Source: Rhodosporidiobolus odoratus (taxonomy: Eukaryota > Basidiomycota > Microbotryomycetes > Sporidiobolales > Sporidiobolaceae). Taken from it: a DNA stretch of 64,000 bases. The DNA lies in NCBI GenBank assembly GCA_034387635.1, contig JAOANU010000010.1:558001-622000 (forward strand). The letters run 5' to 3'. Position numbers and translations under genes: made by a program. This document shows positions 45,646-56,321 of this stretch, piece after piece. The stretch's first letter is position 1. Each line of letters begins with the position of its first letter. A model generated the notes under the pieces. The model did no database searches. It saw nothing but the letters and a program-made list of their open reading frames with translations, and had not been told where the DNA came from.

Positions 45646-47078
45646 ATGTCACGCCCTTCATTCGCTGAGCTAGCCCGCAAGTTTGCCAGTCAACGCGCTT
45701 CTCAATTCGCCCAGCAAGGCCAACGCTTCGGAGGAAGTAGCGGAGGCGGTGGTGGTGCAGGAGGAGGCGGCCCGTCTCTGGGTCAAGCACTCGGTGGAGC
45801 AGGGTCATTAATCCTTCTGGTGGGTGGTGGGATTGCGCTCAATGCCTCGTTGTTTAACGGTGCGTTCCATTCGCTCGGAGTGTGGCGGACCAGTCTGGTC
45901 CCGATGCCGAAGAACCGTAACATGCTGACCCTGGTTCGATATCGTTCCGTTGCGCAGTGGATGGTGGTCACCGTGCGATCAAGTACACCCGCTTGCATGG
46001 TGTTACGGAGGAGGTTTACGCTGAAGGTACCCATGTTGCCGTACGCTATCCTTCTTTCCTCCTTTGCTGTGTCCTCATTGATCGTTTGTGCCGCAGATTC
46101 CTTGGCTCGAGACACCTATCATCTACGACGTTCGCTCCAAGCCGCGAAGTATCGCTTCCCTGACCGGTACTAAAGGTACGCTCAGTTGCCCTTTTTTCTC
46201 TCCTCACCCTTACCTGGCTGACCTTGTGCCATCTTGGCAGACTTGCAAATGGTCAACATCACCTGCCGAGTGCTCTGCCGACCTCGAGTAGACGCTTTGT
46301 CCAAGATTTACACCGAGCTGGGCGCGAACTACGACGAGGTTGTCTTGCCCAGTATCGTCAACGAAGTGCTCAAGAGCGTCGTCGCCCAGTTTAACGCTTC
46401 GTACGATCCCCTCCTTACTCCCTTCTTCTTCGCGCCAACTGATCGCGGTTCATGTGCTACGCAGGCAACTCGTCACCCAACGCGAGATGGTCTCGAAACT
46501 CGTCCGCGACAACCTCGAACGTCGCGCCGGTCGCTTCAACCTCATCCTCGACGACGTCTCCATCACCCACGTCACCTTCTCCCCCGCCTTCAGCGAAGCA
46601 GTCGAAGCGAAGCAGATTGCTCAACAGACGGCTCAGAGGGCGGCGTACCTCGTTGATCAGGCGTTGCAGGAGAAGCAGAGTATCATTGTCAAGGCTCAGG
46701 GTGAGGCTAGGAGTGCTGAGTTGATCGGTGAAGCGGTCAAGCAGAACAAGGGGTACGTTCGATGGTCCCCTCTTCCTTCTCATCGTTTCCTTCTGACCTA
46801 CATAACCCTTGCTGACCATAAACCGTCACGGTACCGCCTTCCTTTCACAGCTTCCTCGAGCTCCGCAAGATGGAGGCTGCCCGTGAGATTGCTGGAATGG
46901 TCGGCCAGTCGGGTAACAAGCTCATGCTCGACTCGGATGCTCTCCTACTCAACCGTGCGTCGAAGCGTTCTCTCTCTCGTCCCCTTCACACGTTTCCGAG
47001 TGAGTTTGAGAGTGAGGCTGACTGAACAAATTGTTGTTTCGCGCAGTGACTGAGGGAAAGGGTGAGTCGAGGAAGTAA
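45646..47078 (+). CDS. PHB2: Mitochondrial inner-membrane prohibitin-2
   Basis: Predicted 319 aa. Exons: 45646-45859, 45958-46040, 46097-46175, 46241-46400, 46465-46752, 46851-46954, 47047-47078. Prohibitin-2 forms ring complexes with prohibitin-1 around m-AAA proteases in the inner membrane. The N-terminus is basic and Gly-rich, then a membrane helix ([19 protein letters not shown]). The SPFH/PHB domain is clear: [67 protein letters not shown]. The coiled-coil carries [20 protein letters not shown] and [15 protein letters not shown], then [14 protein letters not shown]. The donor of exon 2 (GTACGC after HVA) was chosen so that the sequence runs EGTHVAIPWLE as in yeast Phb2. Confidence 0.97.
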
Positions 47079-47459
47079 GGGCGCCGGACAGGAGAGGAAA
47101 AGGAAAAAGAAGGGGCGCATTGCAGAGCGCGATTTTGTATACTAGCACTACACCTCTTTTGCGCAACCCGCATGCTTGCCGTCGTCAAGTAGCCTAGCCT
47201 AAGAGGGTGCGCGACGCTTGTCAGGCCGGGAGAAAAAGCAATATCCGACGTCGTCGACACGAGTCGGCGTACAAAACGAGAGGTGCAGGGCGTCGGGAGG
47301 GCCTCGGGTACAGAGACATGTGAGATAAAGCAGTGACTAGAGTTATACCAACCGAACCCGATTCAGTGTTTTGTGTGAGCCCCCGACGAGCTGCCGCTGC
47401 CTGCGCTCGCCTGAACTCCTTTCTCTCTCATCTTCACCGCTTTCTCAGCCAAGTACACA
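47079..47459. other. Intergenic between PHB2 and the glycine-rich RRM gene
   Basis: 381 bp, 3' flank of PHB2 and promoter of the next gene, both plus strand. The last 70 bases are pyrimidine-rich, as in other leaders here. No gene seen. Confidence 0.4.
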
Positions 47460-49863
47460 ATGGCTACCGGAGGAAAAGTATACGTGTGAGTCTCTACCCT
47501 CGCAACTACGCTTCCCACTCCCTCTGCCATCTGTTCCAAGTGATCACGCCTACTCCCACCCTCGCTACTCTCAACTTCCCTCTCTCGTTTCTGCGAGCAG
47601 GCGGACATGGCTTAGCATCTTGCAAGAGTAGTACTGATTAGGATACTTTCGCAGCGGTAACCTTTCGTGGTGAATTGAGACTTTACGACCCTTCCACATC
47701 TTGGACGATAAGAGCCTTCACCGATCTGCATCCAAACAACACTGGCGAAGCCTGGTAGTCGGCTCGTCGGCTACACGGGTGTATTGCGCTGCTCTCGCGG
47801 TCACAGCGCTTCCATCGCTAGCGATTGCGCGGTGTGACTCTGGCGCATTCCGTCGACTCGGTCTGGAGGCGCAACACCAACCTCGACCGCAGAACTGGGA
47901 GCGAATCGTCGACGACCAGCCACATCGATCTCGTGCACCAGCCAGTGCCTCGAAGCTGTCCGGTTTCGCCCAGTCGTGACAACAACCCAAACGGAATTCG
48001 CGGGCCCAGCCGATGTTGACTTCTCTTTCTTCCTTTTCTCTCCTGTCAGGGGTTCCAACAACGACTCGCTCCGCGAGGCCTTCTCCCAGTTCGGCCAGGT
48101 CGTTGACTGCATTGTCATGACGTGCGTCTTTCCCGTATCTCTTATGTTCTCACATGACGAATCTAATGCCGAGTTATTCTTGCTCCCTCGCAGTGAGCCG
48201 GGCACGGGTCGCTCGCGCGGTTTCGGTTTCGTTACCTTTGCAGACCAGGCTTCGGCCGATGCTGCCATTGCGTCCATGAACGACCAGGAACTCGTGCGTT
48301 TCCCCCACTCGTCCTTGTCCTTGTCTATTTTTGTTCTTTCCGGAAAGCCATATCTTATGGAAGAGCGTCTCGGTGCTCGGATTCCGTCTCGTCCGTGGAC
48401 TGGTTTTCTTCCACGCCAGCAGCAATGGGGACACACGCTCAGGTCGAAAGGCATCGGGCGGGGAACCGTTTCTTCCACGGTCTGGGGTTCTTGGGTCTGA
48501 CTGTTCTCCCTTCTCGTCATCTTCTACCCTCTTCCGCCGTTCCTCGCGTGTGCTCGTTGGCCTCGTTCTCCTCACTCGCACTATGTTCGGCGCGCCTCGT
48601 TCTCCCGGATTCGGCATGATTTACGGTTTCGGACTCGGTCACTTGGATCCTGGCCTCGCCTGCGTCGTGTCCCCATGAAACTCGCGGATGATCCCTGCCT
48701 TTTCTGCCGCTTGATCGCTGGGGTCCGGGTTACTAGGGTGCGTCGATCTCTTCCTTCTCGCCTCTCCTTCGAGACTGACGCCAAGTTTCTGTTCCTCCTT
48801 TTGCACAACTCGCAGACGGCCGCAGGCTCCGCGTTAACATTGCCAACCAGCGCACTGGCGGCGGTGGCGGTGGTGGCTACGGTGGCGGTGGTGGTGGCTA
48901 CGGCGGTGGCGGCTGTAAGTAGTCTCCCTCCTTTTTTCCATTCTACACAGTCTGAATCTGTTCGCGTCTTGTCAGTTGGCGGTGGCCAGGGCGGCTACGG
49001 CGGTGGCTACGGTGGCCAGTCCGGCGGTTACGGCCAGCAGGGTGGCTTCGGCGGTGGGTACCAGCAGGGTGGCTACGGCGGCGCTGCTCAGGGTGGCGAG
49101 TCTTTCGGCCAGCAGGCTGGTGGCTGTGAGTATCCGTCCTTTTCTGCGCTCGTTTATGCGTGCGAACACAGCGGCCTTGATACGCTGAGCTTCACATCTC
49201 ATAACTCCAAACTAACACAACATTTCCCATGTCGCAGACGGCGGTCAGTACGGCTCCGGTGCCCCCTACGGCGGCCAGGCCGGTGGCTACGGCCAGCAGC
49301 AGAGCGGTCAGGGCGGCTGTAAGTCTTTCTTTCCTCTTTCCTCCCCATTCCTTGCTAGTCTTGTGCTTCGCGCCTCCCGGTTCCGGCAGCCGGTGCTTCA
49401 GGGTTTCCGAGTTCCGAGCTTTGTTTCGCTGGACTCAACCCTTCCACCACTACCCCTCCGCCCTTCCATTCTTCCCACCCCATCCCTCCGCGTGACTCGG
49501 CTGGCTGACAATGTGTACTTCTCTTCATCGTCCCTCGCCCTCCATCGTTCCTCTCGATGTCCTTGCGCGTTTCGGTTACGGTTGATCTAGACGGCGGTGG
49601 TTACGGAGGCGGCTGTGCGACTCATCTCTTTTTTTTTGGTTCTTGACCTTGACTTCGAATCACGACCTGCACAAGAGCGGGCTAAGTAGGCCTTGAACAG
49701 CTTTGCTGACCTTTCCTCCTTCTTGTCGGTTCGTACTTGCAGACGGTGGCGCCCAGGGCGGTCAGGGCGGCTACGGTGGCGGCTGTACGTTCTCGTCTTC
49801 CCTCGCCTTTGCGATCGCACGATATTGACATCATCCGCTCCCTCTTCCACAATCGCAGACTAA
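47460..49863 (+). CDS. Glycine-rich RNA-binding protein (one RRM)
   Basis: Predicted 205 aa. Exons: 47460-47485, 47655-47669 (15 nt), 48050-48121, 48194-48297, 48816-48914, 48976-49125, 49238-49318, 49591-49614 (24 nt), 49743-49784 (42 nt), 49859-49863. The N-terminal 80 residues are a single RRM: RNP2 VYVGNLSW, helix SLREAFSQFGQVVDCIVM, RNP1 RGFGFVTF, then GRRLRVNIANQR. The rest is GGY/GGQ-rich low complexity. Such small GRPs bind RNA in nucleus and cytosol and often respond to cold or stress and adjust their own splicing (family knowledge). From exon 5 on, every exon ends in T and the next starts AC, so each intron splits a Tyr codon (Phe at exon 6). The donor after exon 4 is uncertain (GTTTCC). 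Introns of 380 and 518 nt are exceptional for this genome. Confidence 0.88.
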
Positions 49864-50651
49864 GCTCCCACCCCGAGTCCATACCTCGCCGTTCTCGTCT
49901 CTGTCCCCTCCTCTCCTCTTCCCTTCTCATCCAGTCTACCAGCAAGCAACAACGTCAATAACTTAGCTCCCCCCCATCCATCATAGTCTCGTCTCGTCTC
50001 TCCACATTGTGTAGGTCTCGTCTCGGCTCGCTCCTGCCCCGCCCCAAACCTTGTTAAGGCTTCGTTACAACTTTCTCTCGATCCTCGTCTTCCCGTCTCT
50101 TTTTCTCGTGTCCGTTGATGACTGTGCGAAATGGAAGTGAACTGGTTCCAACGCAATCTGCGGTCTGGCGTCGCGCATTGCGAGTCGATGCATATCGTCA
50201 GACATTATTTCAGAGGGCGCCGTCTGCGCAGGTTTGTCTCCGCTGTTTGCCGCCACGAGCAGGGCTGCGCCGTGCAAAATCACAACCTCAGTGCAGTACG
50301 GGCCTCTGTTTGCGCGAGACACGCTTCTCGCCTCTCTCGACCTCTGACCGCGACGGTAACAGGCCGTGCCGATGAGGATACAACTGGAAGTACAATGTGA
50401 AAGAGAATAACAACTGTTTTCCTCCCTCAATGCGAAACTGTATATCAGGCCGGTGTCAGCAATGTCGACACAGGGGAACAAGACCGAGAGTGAGACGCAC
50501 AATGTGCTCGCTTTTTCCTGCTTAACCCGGCGGCAGGAGGGACGCGTCGAACGCTTCCGCCTCTTCAGTTGGTGCATCTTCGTCTGCCATGCCGGACCAA
50601 GGCGAGGAGATGGGCGCTGCAGAGGATGTGGAGCGTGAGTCAGGACAAGTG
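49864..50651. other. Convergent intergenic region
   Basis: 788 bp between the 3' ends of the RRM gene and ILV6. Short frames on both strands lack clear coding character. No RNA gene recognised. Confidence 0.4.
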
Positions 50652-51816
50652 CTACACGCAGGCGGAAAAGAACGAACCCCTAGGCATAACCATCAACCCA
50701 GTCCTAGCCGCCTCGAGAATCCCATAAGGCCTGACCAATTTCAAAAACGCATCCACCCTCTCCGTCTTACCCGTCATTTCAACAATCACGGCATCATTAC
50801 TCAAATCAACCACTTTACCCCCAAACTGCTTGGCAATCAACTGGATCCCACTCAAATGTTGGTGTTTTTGCCTCAGTGCCTCGGAAGGGCTCAACCTCCT
50901 CGCCGTAAAGTCTGCATCCACGTTGGGGTGAATCTCTCCCAGTTGGGCGCGGGTGTTGTCGACGTGTTGCTTGACCGGGGAACCGTCTTCGCACCCTTCG
51001 GTGGCGGGAAGGATGTCGGGACCTTTGTTGGCGAGTTGGTCCTCGAAGTATTCGGGACCGAGGATCGAGATCTTGGCGAGGAGAAGCTCGCGTTCGATCG
51101 TGCGGGTGCGGGTGTAGTCGAGCACGGCCCAGACAGGGATCTGCCAATGTCGATATTCAGTCAGCTCGAATGCGAAACAAAAATAAATGATGCGGAAGGC
51201 AGTAATGGGTAAAGAGACGCACGAGGTCTTCCAACTGCCTTCGAGCCTGCTCAATCACACCATCCTGACCCCTCAAGACAATGCACATCCTCGAAAGATC
51301 CTCAATCTCGGTCGCGCAGACGACGAGCGAGTCAATGTTGAAACCGCGGGCGGCGAGGATGCCAGAAACGCGCGAGAGGACACCGGGCTCGTTTTGTACG
51401 AGGCAGTTGAGGGTGTGGCGAGTAAACGGTTGCAGGGAAGGCGGAGGGGCTGCAGGATCATGGCAAAGCAGGAAAGTGGAGTCAGCGGATCCAGGTAGCG
51501 GCGGATCAGCGTCCGCTCGTGACGCCTTGAAGAGAGCTGACACGCTCCTTTCGTGATCTTCAGAACGTAAGAAGGGAAGAAACGCACTGTTGTAGAGAAT
51601 GTTGTTGACGGCTTCGATAGCCGTCCACTGAGGAGGGTCAATTACAGGGAGAGGCGGCGGCCTCCTCTTGGGGTGCGCCAGCTTGTAGTCGGCTGCCGAA
51701 GTGCTTGATTGCGTCTCATGCGGTAGCTGTTTAGGCGCAGCGGCCGGGGCGGATGGGGTCGAATAGAATGCGCGAGGAGATGAGAGCGCGGTACGGCGCC
51801 GTAGGGCTGAGAACAT
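50652..51816 (-). CDS. ILV6: Acetolactate synthase regulatory (small) subunit, mitochondrial
   Basis: Predicted 314 aa. Exons: 51588-51816, 51223-51449, 50652-51140. It activates the Ilv2 catalytic subunit and confers valine feedback control at the first step of branched-chain amino-acid synthesis. A basic, Ser/Ala-rich mitochondrial presequence (MFSALRRRTALSSPRAFYST) precedes DPPQWTAIEAVNNILYN. The ACT domain reads HTLNCLVQNEPGVLSRVSGI and NIDSLVVCATEIEDLSRMCI. The C-terminal regulatory domain has RTIERELLLAKISILGPEYF, SEALRQKHQHLSGIQLIAKQF, DAVIVEMTGKTERVDAF and the ending ARTGLMVMPRG. Length and order match fungal Ilv6. An upstream in-frame extension exists but starts from non-ATG codons, so the ATG at 51816 was kept. 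Confidence 0.96.
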
Positions 51817-53099
51817 GCCGGGCAGAGGTGTCGACCGAGGTAGTCCTTGAGGCTTGACGGGACGCGACTGCTGTGTGAAGCGTGAGCGGGACCAATGCAG
51901 CAAGTGGGAGAGAGTCAACTTGATGGTCGAGACCGGATAATTCCGCTTCTCCTCCGCAACATTTAGGCATACTTTCCCTGCTCTTTAGCACTCAGTGAGC
52001 ATATAGCGAGCGCGTCTCGAGACCGAGTACACGAAGACACAAAGCGCCGAAAAAATGTGCTTTATCGACTCAGCCGGAACTTGATCAAGATGTGGTCTTC
52101 TCGTCTCGCCGTAACAGGCGCTCTGATTCCGCGGCAAGGAGCATGCCTCACTATAGATCGAGGCATAGTCCCTCGGAAGCGCAAAGGATGTCAGAGTAGT
52201 CTCCTTCGTTGTTGAAGCTGAACAGGAAAACCGGAAAAGTCTGCAGTTCAGTCAAGTTGACCCCGGACACTTGCCGTACCTGGTTGATCGATAGGATGGA
52301 GCATCATAAGAGCCAGTTCGACTGTTGAACGGCATTCACGCATTGTGAAAGCTAGAGTGCCTCGCCTGAAACGGAAGAAGGAGAAAAGACCTTGACGCGA
52401 CTCGACACACCACCTAAGCTTCCTGTGTACCCCTAGGGTTGGCTCCAATGGGCTGCTGCGGGGAGAGGCGGCCGCTGAGCGAGCTCTTCAGCGGAGCGTA
52501 AAGGGGATTCCCCCCTGCAGCATCAGCAAGATTCTTCCGGGTAGAAGTGACAGCGCCGTGCCAACCCATGGCCAAGCCGGACCCAGGCCGGATTTTCTCC
52601 AGTGACGGGGTCGCTGTGGGGTATCCGACACGCAATCCGGCCTGTCCAGCCGTAGTGGCGTCCATGCATGACGGAGGTTGGCGAGAAAAAGTAGAAGTAA
52701 GAAGGTTACTAGCAGCAGATCCTTTCCGGCCTGTTGAAAGCTCTCGTATACCACCGTAAGCTACGGGCCAATCGTCTTGCTCGCAAAGTTCTTGCCCACA
52801 AGACCCGTTGTGGGCTGTGAACCTCGCAGCGTAGCGGCATCCTGTTTTGACCTTCTCAACTTGTTTTTTCCATTGCCACGTATTGATCTCGCCTTCTGGG
52901 CCCAGCGCGTAGCACCCCAGAGTACCAAAGCGTAAGGGTTACCCGACCGACCCGATGAGACAGATGAGATCGGCGTACAGGCCGGGATGCAAGGCTACCT
53001 GATATAGGGGTTTCCAGCTTGGCGTTCTGCATCTCGGTCTGCGTGCAAGTCCTCGCTTTTGTAGGCAGCCACAGCGCTTCGGGCAACTTCTCAAGTGGA
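51817..53099. other. Long intergenic region without a clear gene
   Basis: About 1.3 kb. Several 60-130-codon frames overlap on both strands but none shows consistent C-ending codons or splice sites. The first 200 bp should contain the ILV6 promoter. I see no repeats, terminal inverted repeats or RNA gene here. Confidence 0.35.
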
Positions 53100-53608
53100 A
53101 GTCTGTATGACACAAGGGTCGTTTCGCTGCAACAGGTGTCGTGAAAAGGCTCAATCGACTCTCCTTCGCCAGATTTGTACGGCTTCGAGTGCCGATCTAG
53201 GTGTTTATAGCCAGAAGCAGGAACGGTGGCAGCTCCATCTGCGACTAACCTCACAGGCTGCGGAAGGTAAGCGCAATGCGAGCCCCTGGCGATTTTGCTT
53301 TTTCCCGAGCGTCAGGCGCAAACAAGCGCGCCTGCAGCGACGAAAGTGCTCAGATAGTTTTTGGTCTTGTGCAAACGAGGTGGATCTGGCCTGAAGAGAG
53401 GAGCGATGACGGACGAGCGAGAGGATGGCAGCATCGAACATCGAGACCTCACACCGTGCGACCGCGTGGCTCCCGTCTTTCTCACCAAGGAGTGCCGAAG
53501 GCCACGGATGACAAGGCGTTGCAAGAAGCAGAGAGTAAAGGAGGCAGTATGAAGCCAGAAGAAGCTACGGGTGAGGGAGATTCTGCAGAGGTTGATGTCG
53601 AGGATTGA
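53100..53608 (+). CDS. Possible 3' end of a small hypothetical gene
   Basis: A coding-like stretch (about 53130-53267; EKAQSTLLRQICTASSADLG, QKQERWQLHLRLTSQAAE) can be spliced from a GTAAGC donor at 53268 to an AAG acceptor before 53490. This gives GVPKATDDKALQEAES, then MKPEEATGEGDSAEVDVED and a stop at 53608. The frame is kept, but the intron is long (about 220 nt), the acceptor is AAG, and no start codon or first exon is evident. Treat it as tentative; unspliced frames end earlier. Confidence 0.3.
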
Positions 53609-53650
53609 AGAGAGGGTGTTCGTGGTGTTAGTTGTCATCCCGTGCCGCCC

Positions 53651-54464
53651 TTACTGAGCAAGAAGAGTCGAGTTCCATTCGCCGTCGAGCTGCCCGGGCG
53701 ACAAAGGCAAGAGATGAGTAGGCAAATCTTTGTTTCTTGGGGGGAAAAACTAGAAACAGACGCACATGAAACACGTCAACCACAGTCGTCTGCAAAGTCG
53801 TGTTCTCGGGGTTCAAGATGTCGAGCACGCCGACGGCTACGAAAGAAGACCGGAAGTTTCAGTGTCTCGGTCCCGCTCGCACCGTGATGGAAAGAAGAGA
53901 AATCAAGCAACGCACCGCAAACAAAGTTAAGCCAGCTCCACTCATGCCCAAAGCCAGTTTGTAGCCTGATACTCAGATGCGCACCATTCAAGCCTTTGGG
54001 CGGCGGAAGCGAAGGGCCCTCGGTGAAGACAAAGATTTCCGTTCCGTTGGTCCCGACACTCGCTGGAAGGACGATGCTCCACCTCGCGTCGGCTATGCCA
54101 ATCCCTGTGACGGGGTCTACGACAGCCCAGTCTGCACCGACTGGGCGGACCTGACCTATTGCACACGCCGAACCGCGGAGGGTCAGCTTTGATCGTCAGG
54201 AGAGCTGGAGGAAAAAGAAGGGCGAGGGGGAAACTTACCGGCAAAACCGTTGGGTCCAACTGCTTTCCCACCCTTGATAGGGATGTTGAGACGAATACCA
54301 TATGGACCGGGAGTGAGAGGGCCGAGGTTGGGCTGGATGGAAAAAGTGGCGGTAAAGAGCCAGTTCAGGCCGGGAGGTCTGGGAGGTTTGAGCGAGTGCA
54401 AAGCAACCGGGGTAGCCAGCCCGACAGCGGAAAGTAGAGTGAGTAGTAGGTAAATCAGGCGCAT
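53651..54464 (-). CDS. Secreted DUF3237-like protein 1
   Basis: Predicted 191 aa, four exons: 54239-54464, 53916-54155, 53766-53836, 53651-53689. A signal peptide is evident (MRLIYLLLTLLSAVGLATPV). The mature part follows the DUF3237 layout: LNIPIKGGKAVGPNGFAG, then GQVRPVGADWAVVDPVTGIG, ADARWSIVL, IFVFTEG, SIRLQTGFGHEWSWLNFV. This family is small beta-barrel-like and of unknown function, common in bacteria and fungi. It ends LDGEWNSTLLAQ, matching VGEWNSTVLLDQ of the next gene, and both genes share intron number and position. Two Asn-X-Thr/Ser sites (NGT, NTT) suggest glycosylation. Confidence 0.8.
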
Positions 54465-54600
54465 GCTTGAAAACGATAAAGGCAAGAGCGAAAAGGACGA
54501 CCGGTAGCGCTAAGAGGGACATCACCGGGTCAAAGCCCTTCCCAACTTAGCTTCACTTTGCAGGCGTGTCTACGGCGCGGAGACACGGCAGGAGACGCCT

Positions 54601-55485
54601 TTATTGATCGAGCAAGACCGTGCTGTTCCACTCCCCCACCATCTGCGATCCGGAAGTGCGAAGTATCAGCTGGATTGAGCCATGAAAAAGCGATGAAGGT
54701 TCCGGGACGCACGTTGTAGGCATCGATTCTGAGGGTTGACACGTTGTTCACGTCCCTGCCCAAGTTCTTGAGATTGCCCATGGCTGACAAGCCAAACAAG
54801 CTGGCTAGTGAGTGCTTTTCCTTTCTCATTACGCAAGAGACAACTTGAGCGTACCGACGACATTGTTCAAATAGTAGTAATCCCTACTCCCCGTCTCAAT
54901 CTTGATCCTCAGATGCAAGCTTCCATCCTGCTGCTTCGGCCCGCTCGTCTGGAAGAACAAGTCAGTACCCTCCCATGTCGAGTTGCCGTCGTTCAGCACG
55001 GCATGGTAGCGGGTGTCGGCAGTAAAGATGCCTGTCTGGGGGTCGACGAGACCTTCGTCGGCGCCGAGGTTGCGGATCGAGCCTGTTAACGGGGTCAGGT
55101 TTGAATGGAAAAAAGAAAAAGGGAGAGCAGAGTCAGTCACCCGGGGATCGCCCCGGGAGGATGTCAGGCAAAGGGGGCGTCGGCGGCCAGCCAGCAGCTT
55201 CTTGGAGCGAGGCAACACACCTGTCATACCGCTCGCAAACGTGACATTCCCGCCAACAATGGGAATCGCTTTACGCTGCCCGAGCGGTCCAAATTGCTGG
55301 TCCAGCAGATCCGCCGGACAGAGTACCATCGCTCGGTACAGGAACTCGAGCTGAGGAGGCGTTGGAGGGTCGAAGGGGAGAGACGAGGAGGTCGAGATTG
55401 TGTTGGTCGGCGAGGTTTGTCGCCTGAGGGGAGAGGCGGTAGCGGCGAGGCCAAGCAGAACGGTAGAGAGCGCGGTGAAGAGCAT
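54601..55485 (-). CDS. Secreted DUF3237-like protein 2
   Basis: Predicted 201 aa, four exons: 55221-55485, 54855-55082, 54713-54783, 54601-54642. The signal peptide is MLFTALSTVLLGLAATASPL. DUF3237-type motifs: RKAIPIVGGNVTFASGMTG, SIRNLGADEGLVDPQTGIFT, ADTRYHAVLNDG, DLFFQTSG, LRIKIETGSRDYYYLNNVVG. It lies head-to-tail with its paralogue, 136 bp apart, with matching exon structure, so the pair arose by tandem duplication and has since diverged strongly. The secreted location is predicted from the leader; substrate or partner is unknown. Two copies of a GTCAG-N3-CTGAC palindrome lie 170-300 bp upstream. Confidence 0.82.
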
Positions 55486-55653
55486 CGTACGTGTAGTCTC
55501 GCGAGTAGGGAGATGGTCGTATGGGCTGGTGAATGAGCAGGACCGGGAAAGAAAAACGTCGCGCACCTTTTCCTCTGTCCTCCGGCTCACCTTTTTTCCA
55601 CCGGGGGGGCTTTGCGGGGACAGGCAGGGTCCGACGGGTAGACGGACCCTGCA

Positions 55654-55780
55654 GTCAGGCGCTGACGGGCGCGGGATGTCTGCGCTCGCTCTCTTCTTTC
55701 TCTTCTGCTAGTCATTGCTGAACCCATACTGCGTAGTGTGGGGGGTGAGGTGAAACCGAAGCCCCCAGTCAGGCGCTGAC
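55654..55780 (+). promoter_or_regulatory. Two copies of a GTCAG-N3-CTGAC palindrome
   Basis: GTCAGGCGCTGAC occurs at 55654-55666 and again at 55768-55780, each inside a longer identical CAGTCAGGCGCTGACGG, 114 bp apart and 170-295 bp upstream of the DUF3237-like 2 start. The inverted half-sites suggest a dimeric regulator. Confidence 0.5.
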
Positions 55781-56321
55781 GGTGCCGTTAGCGCAGTTTG
55801 GCGGAGCACCACGTTGCCGGGCGAGGGAACAAGCCAGTGCAAAAGCGGGCCGGAGAGACCGGAATGAGAAGGCCGGAAGGTTGCCGGTTGAATCGGGCAG
55901 TCGAGCGGCAGTCACCCAGCAGCGCGAGCAGAAAGTACAATAGACATTAGCGTACCAATCCTGTGACGCGGACAACATCGTTCAGCTGCTGAGGACTTGG
56001 AGAGGAAAGAGTGAACGTACACTCCGGATCCCACCATCTGCTCCGCCTAGACTCGAATGTTCTACCTCGAGGCTCGAGGCCACATGATCGGATGCGAGCC
56101 GAGTCAGCGATCCTGCAAGGCGGAGGGACATCGCAACGAACGCATCTCAGGCGAAAGGCTTAGCGTCAATGTCCGGGTGCAACGGCGCCGGATAAAACGT
56201 TGGCGGACGAGCTGCGAGGCAACGCGCAACCGGCGGAGTAATACGCCGACAGCAGAGCGAGGAGATGGCGGGGGGACAGGGAAGAGTGGGAGAAAACGGC
56301 ACTTCATCCTATTTTGGCGCC
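55781..56321. other. Intergenic region
   Basis: Non-coding as far as I can tell; it lies between the DUF3237 promoter and the 3' end of the 621-aa gene. The frame at 56265-56654 on the plus strand is antisense to that gene. Confidence 0.4.
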
